This document shows positions 6,369 to 9,299 of a stretch of DNA of 9,299 nt, piece by piece. Each line of letters begins with the position of its first letter. Within the stretch, counting starts at the first letter, position 1. Source of the DNA: Planctomycetota bacterium (GTDB lineage Bacteria; Planctomycetota; PUPC01; DSUN01); the NCBI GenBank assembly GCA_016872875.1, contig VGYW01000337.1, positions 1 to 9,299 on the forward strand. The letters run 5' to 3'. A model generated the notes under the pieces. The model had not been told where the DNA came from. It made no database searches and saw only the letters and a list, made by a program, of their open reading frames with translations. Position numbers and translations under genes: made by a program.

Positions 6369-6728
6369 AGCGCGTCTCCTTGAGGTCTCCCTCCGCAATT
6401 CTGCCATTTGCCGCCACAGAAATCCAGCTCCGGCATGGCCGGCAGGGGCAGGCATCCGCACTCGCGCCGATGGACACCGGTGCAAACCGCGAGCCGCCCG
6501 AGGCGCTGATCTCCTGAGGGGCTTGACGCATGCAGCCTGGTGCGCTTCACTGAAGGGTGTTGGGGGACGGTCTTGCGTGTTCCGGCACCTCAAGCTCCTG
6601 GCCGAGCGGAAGAGGGTTCGCTCTGCGCCATCAGCTTCGCCCGGCTCCACCACATGGCCGTCAGGTTCTGCGTGCGGTTCCTGCGGCGAGGTGAGCAAGC
6701 TTGACCATCGGGAGGAGATCAACAGTTG
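6369..6728. other. Non-coding gap between divergent genes
   Basis: This 360-base gap should hold the promoters of the metallopeptidase and the heparinase-like gene. Visible on the plus strand is TTGACG (6523-6528), but 17-18 bases on there is only a poor TTCACT-like -10, so the promoter is uncertain. GGAGGAG (6711-6717) is the ribosome site of the next gene. A small inverted repeat, CCGGC/GCCGG around an ATG, lies near 6430-6442. No convincing small gene or RNA was seen. Confidence 0.4.
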
Positions 6729-7776
6729 ATGAACCACACGAGGCCATGGGGCTGCACGTTTGGCGCGGTGCTCCTTGCGACCGCGGCGGCCGGGGCCGCC
6801 GAGCGGGTCCTTCCGCCGGACCTCGTGGCGCAGCGCGAGGCCACAGACAAGGTGCAGATCCAGGAGGTCGGCAAGGCCGAGTACGAATGGTCGCTGCCCG
6901 ATGGCCTGGCGCAGACTCTGAACATTGATCTCCGCAAGCTCGGCGTGGACCCGAAGGACTATGTCGAACTGCGCTTCGACCTCAAGCCCCTGGGCTCGCA
7001 GGTGGCGCTGCACACCATGCTCTTCGGCACGCCGACGGAAAAGGAACTGAGCAGTTGGTACACGAAGTTCCAAACCGGCACGGGCGAGTGGGCGGCCGCC
7101 CGCTTCGATCTGCGCGTGGACGACGACGGCGCCCTGTACCCCCAGCGGTTCCCCTGCTTTCAGGCAGGCGTCCTGAGGATGAATCTGGGCCGCAGGATGT
7201 TGGGTTACCCTGGCGAGCCGCAGTGGCGCAAGGCCGTCTTCCGCAACCCGCGGCTCATCCGGTGGGCAGTGGTCCCGGTCAGCCGGCCATCCTGGACGCC
7301 TGCGGCGTTCCAGGAGCGTGTGGCGGCTGCCGCCAAGGTCATGCCCGTGGATGGGTGGAAGCGCGACACACTCCGCAAGGCGGACGAAGCCCTGAAGTAC
7401 GACTTCCCCGCGTATGACTGGTGGCCCACGCCTGGCACCAGGCCGCGCGGCACGCCCCACTGGGGCAACTCCTATCGCTGCCCTGCATGCAAGGGCGACA
7501 TGCGTCAGGCGACGCCCAACGACATCCACCACCACCTCTGCCTGCAATGCGGCAAGAAGTTCGAGAACGACCCCTTCCTCGATCAGTGCGCGCGCCAGGA
7601 GTATTTCGCCGGCCGCTTCGCGGCATCGCGCTGCCGGGCAACGCCTATGTCGCCTTCGACCGCGCGGTCTGCGACCAGCCGCGGACGATTGACCGCTACC
7701 AGTATGGCCAGGGCAAGGCACCTGGACCGTCACGGTCCATCCGAGAGAAAGGAAGGCGGCGGTCCGTGCGCGCTGA
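6729..7776 (+). pseudogene. Broken heparinase II/III-like polysaccharide lyase gene
   Basis: The first frame (6729 to about 7615) encodes a signal peptide (core A-V-L-L-A-T-A-A-A-G-A-A) and a beta-sandwich-like domain at about 40-190. Then comes W-G-N-S-Y-R-C-P-A-C (to 254) with C-L-Q-C (271-274), a putative zinc ribbon that precedes the alpha/alpha barrel in many heparinase II/III-like proteins. The barrel begins at Q-E-Y-F-A-G-R-F and then breaks off. A second frame (about 7622-7717) reads N-A-Y-V-A-F-D-R-A-V and P-R-T-I-D-R-Y-Q-Y-G-Q-G-K, like the C-terminal sandwich of the family. A third frame gives G-T-W-T-V-T-V-H-P and stops at TGA 7774. Most of the barrel and catalytic region is therefore missing. 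The total coding length is about 350 codons, where intact relatives usually exceed 550. ATG 6729 or TTG 6726 could start it, with GGAGGAG upstream at 11 or 8 bases. The gene is pseudogenised or misassembled. The family call rests on motifs only. Confidence 0.62.
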
Positions 7777-7819
7777 GGAGGGAAGTCACGGCTCGGTGCC
7801 CGTGTAAGGGGTAACGACA

Positions 7820-9299
7820 TTGAAAATGCAGACACTCCAGACGATGCTGACGGCCGGCGTGCTGGCCTGCTTGGCCTCCCAGCAGAGGGTTCGGGCCTAT
7901 TCTGCCATCTTGAACAAGGCCGACCACACGGAAATCCGCATCGTCCCCGCGCCCGGCAAGGTGACGATTGACGGTGACCTGAAGGATTGGGACCTCTCGG
8001 GCGCGATCCTCATGTTCATTGACGAGGCCAGCAAGACCACGCACTCCGTCCGCGCTGCCATGATGTACGACAAGGACTACCTCTACATCGGTGGCCAGTG
8101 GAAAGACCCCACGCCGATGGTCAACCAAACCGCCTTCGGTGGCGACGTCGGATCGGCCTGGAACGCCGACGCGATCCAGATCCGCCTTGTCAGCAATCCC
8201 GAGATCCGGTCGAATGCCTCGACCATGACCGGGGCGCGGATGCCGGCGGAGGAACAGAAGTTCGTCAACCACATCACCCTATGGTACTCGACCCAGGACC
8301 GGAAGGCGGGCTACCAGGCCGTGTACACCCTGGGCTTCAAGGACGAGGTGGTCAACCCGGAGGGTGAGCAGGGAGCGTTCCTGAAGGATGCCGACGGCAA
8401 GGGCTGCACTTTCGAGTACCGCGTGCCGTGGTCAGTGCTGCGCGCGCCCCGACCACTCAAGGCCGGCGATGCGATCCAACTGAGCTGGGAGATCCACTGG
8501 GGCAACGACCGGGGCACAGAGCTCAAGAGCGGCATCTGCGACGTCCGCAACCCTAACAGCAACTCGTTGAACTACATGGGACCGGCCGGTTGGGGCCTGG
8601 GCCGTTTCATGGAGAAGGGCAACCTTTCGCCGGCACAGGGCGGGCTGGAGAGGGCCGGTGGGCATATCCCGGTGAAGTTCACGCTGGAGAAGGACAGCAA
8701 GGTCAGCATCTCGATCCGCAACGCCGCGGGCAGGACCATCCGCACCGGCATCGGCGCGGTGCCGTACAAAGCCGGCGAGCAGGTCTGGATGTGGGACGGG
8801 CTGGACGATTTCGACCAGCCGGTTCCGGCCGGGACGTACGAGGCGAAGATCCTGACGCACGACGGCATCGGCCTGAAGTTCGTCTGTGACGTGGGCGTGA
8901 GCGGCACGCCGCCCTGGCAGACCGAGGACGGCACAGGCGGCTGGGCCGGCGACTACTGGGCGCCGACGTATGTGGCCACCGAGGGCGACCGGGTGGTCAT
9001 GGGCACCTGCAACGCCGAGGCGCAGAAACCGACCATCGGCACGGACTTGGAGGGCAAGAAGCTCTACGGCACCACGGCGGCGGGCCTTGCGCTGGCCCTG
9101 CGCAACGGCTTCGGCTACTTCGGCAACAAAGGCAACCTGACCAAGTTCAGCCTGGCCGACGGCCAGTTGTCACCGTTCGCCGACGGCCGGCCGAACGCCC
9201 AGGCGCCGGTTGACCGCGGCCTGGCGGCGCTGGACGACCAGACGCTGGTCAGCGCGAACGGCACGAACAAGCTCTTCCTGATCGACATGGCCACCGGCA
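7820..9299 (+). CDS. Secreted CBM9-like / FlgD-Ig-like / beta-propeller-like protein, partial at right edge
   Basis: The frame stays open for 493 codons to the edge, without a stop. A signal peptide (about 1-27, core L-T-A-G-V-L-A-C-L-A-S) comes first; V-L-A-C could be a weak lipobox. Residues about 39-260 resemble a CBM9-like carbohydrate-binding sandwich (V-T-I-D-G-D-L-K-D-W, D-Y-L-Y-I-G-G, W-N-A-D-A-I-Q-I-R-L, F-E-Y-R-V-P-W-S-V-L). Residues about 283-357 look like a FlgD-type Ig domain (V-S-I-S-I-R-N-A-A-G-R, W-D-G-L-D-D, V-P-A-G-T-Y-E-A-K-I). From about 375 onward the repeats with Y-V-A-T-E-G-D-R-V-V and K-L-F-L-I-D-M-A-T-G suggest a beta-propeller. It is probably a cell-surface or exported polysaccharide-binding protein; no catalytic site is visible in this part. 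TTG 7820 is preferred because AAGGGG lies eight bases upstream; ATG 7826 is the alternative. It starts 43 bases after the heparinase-like stop, so the two are likely co-transcribed. Confidence 0.8.
   Translation, partial: MKMQTLQTMLTAGVLACLASQQRVRAYSAILNKADHTEIRIVPAPGKVTIDGDLKDWDLSGAILMFIDEASKTTHSVRAAMMYDKDYLYIGGQWKDPTPMVNQTAFGGDVGSAWNADAIQIRLVSNPEIRSNASTMTGARMPAEEQKFVNHITLWYSTQDRKAGYQAVYTLGFKDEVVNPEGEQGAFLKDADGKGCTFEYRVPWSVLRAPRPLKAGDAIQLSWEIHWGNDRGTELKSGICDVRNPNSNSLNYMGPAGWGLGRFMEKGNLSPAQGGLERAGGHIPVKFTLEKDSKVSISIRNAAGRTIRTGIGAVPYKAGEQVWMWDGLDDFDQPVPAGTYEAKILTHDGIGLKFVCDVGVSGTPPWQTEDGTGGWAGDYWAPTYVATEGDRVVMGTCNAEAQKPTIGTDLEGKKLYGTTAAGLALALRNGFGYFGNKGNLTKFSLADGQLSPFADGRPNAQAPVDRGLAALDDQTLVSANGTNKLFLIDMATG

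Noticed and set aside
6523..6552. Possible promoter TTGACG ... TTCACT
   Set aside because: The -10 matches only three of six consensus bases and lies far from the start codon, so it was not listed as a promoter.
6369..7835. Upstream extension of the metallopeptidase frame to 7835
   Set aside because: A ribosome site and signal peptide place the start at 6368. The extension is low-complexity and antisense to the heparinase-like gene.
1..9299. CRISPR array, tRNA, insertion sequence or phage gene
   Set aside because: No regularly spaced repeats, cloverleaf-like segments, transposase motifs or terminal inverted repeats were seen on either strand.

Overview
The window is GC-rich and reads like a carbohydrate-degradation region of a free-living bacterium of the Planctomycetota/Lentisphaerota/Kiritimatiellota/Hydrogenedentota type. 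That placement is an inference from gene content only: a SUMF1-fold secreted protein, a DUF4838 protein with a CBM9-like tail, a GH28/GH49-like beta-helix enzyme, a heparinase II/III-like protein and a GntR-PBP fusion regulator. No rRNA, tRNA, CRISPR array, transposase or phage gene was seen.

Layout. On the minus strand, from right to left, a GntR-type regulator (756-1817) is followed after a short gap by a secreted SUMF1-fold protein (67-684). The first codons of another minus-strand gene then run off the left edge. The regulator has a readable promoter whose -10 and start region lie under a perfect inverted repeat (1836-1859), the layout expected for autorepression. On the plus strand there is a good sigma70-type promoter (2041-2070) and a DUF4838/CBM9-like gene broken into three reading frames (2146-3816). 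Next comes an intact secreted beta-helix glycosidase of the GH28/GH49 type (4020-5486). A convergent minus-strand gene encodes a secreted HExxH metallopeptidase (5595-6368). After a 360-base non-coding gap, the plus strand resumes with a broken heparinase II/III-like gene (6729-7776). A long secreted protein with a CBM9-like domain, a FlgD-like Ig domain and a beta-propeller-like region follows and runs off the right edge (7820-9299).

How they fit together. The plus-strand genes are all predicted secreted, with domains for binding or cutting acidic or complex polysaccharides, which suggests a small catabolic locus. The regulator is a plausible local sensor, but its only visible operator is at its own promoter.

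The most striking feature is that three of the family-recognisable genes (SUMF1-like, DUF4838, heparinase-like) keep both ends but have lost internal stretches, sometimes with a change of frame. The GH28-like gene, the regulator and the metallopeptidase are uninterrupted. This could be true pseudogenisation or an assembly or consensus fault, and the sequence alone cannot decide. I found no convincing evidence for a wholly new system.
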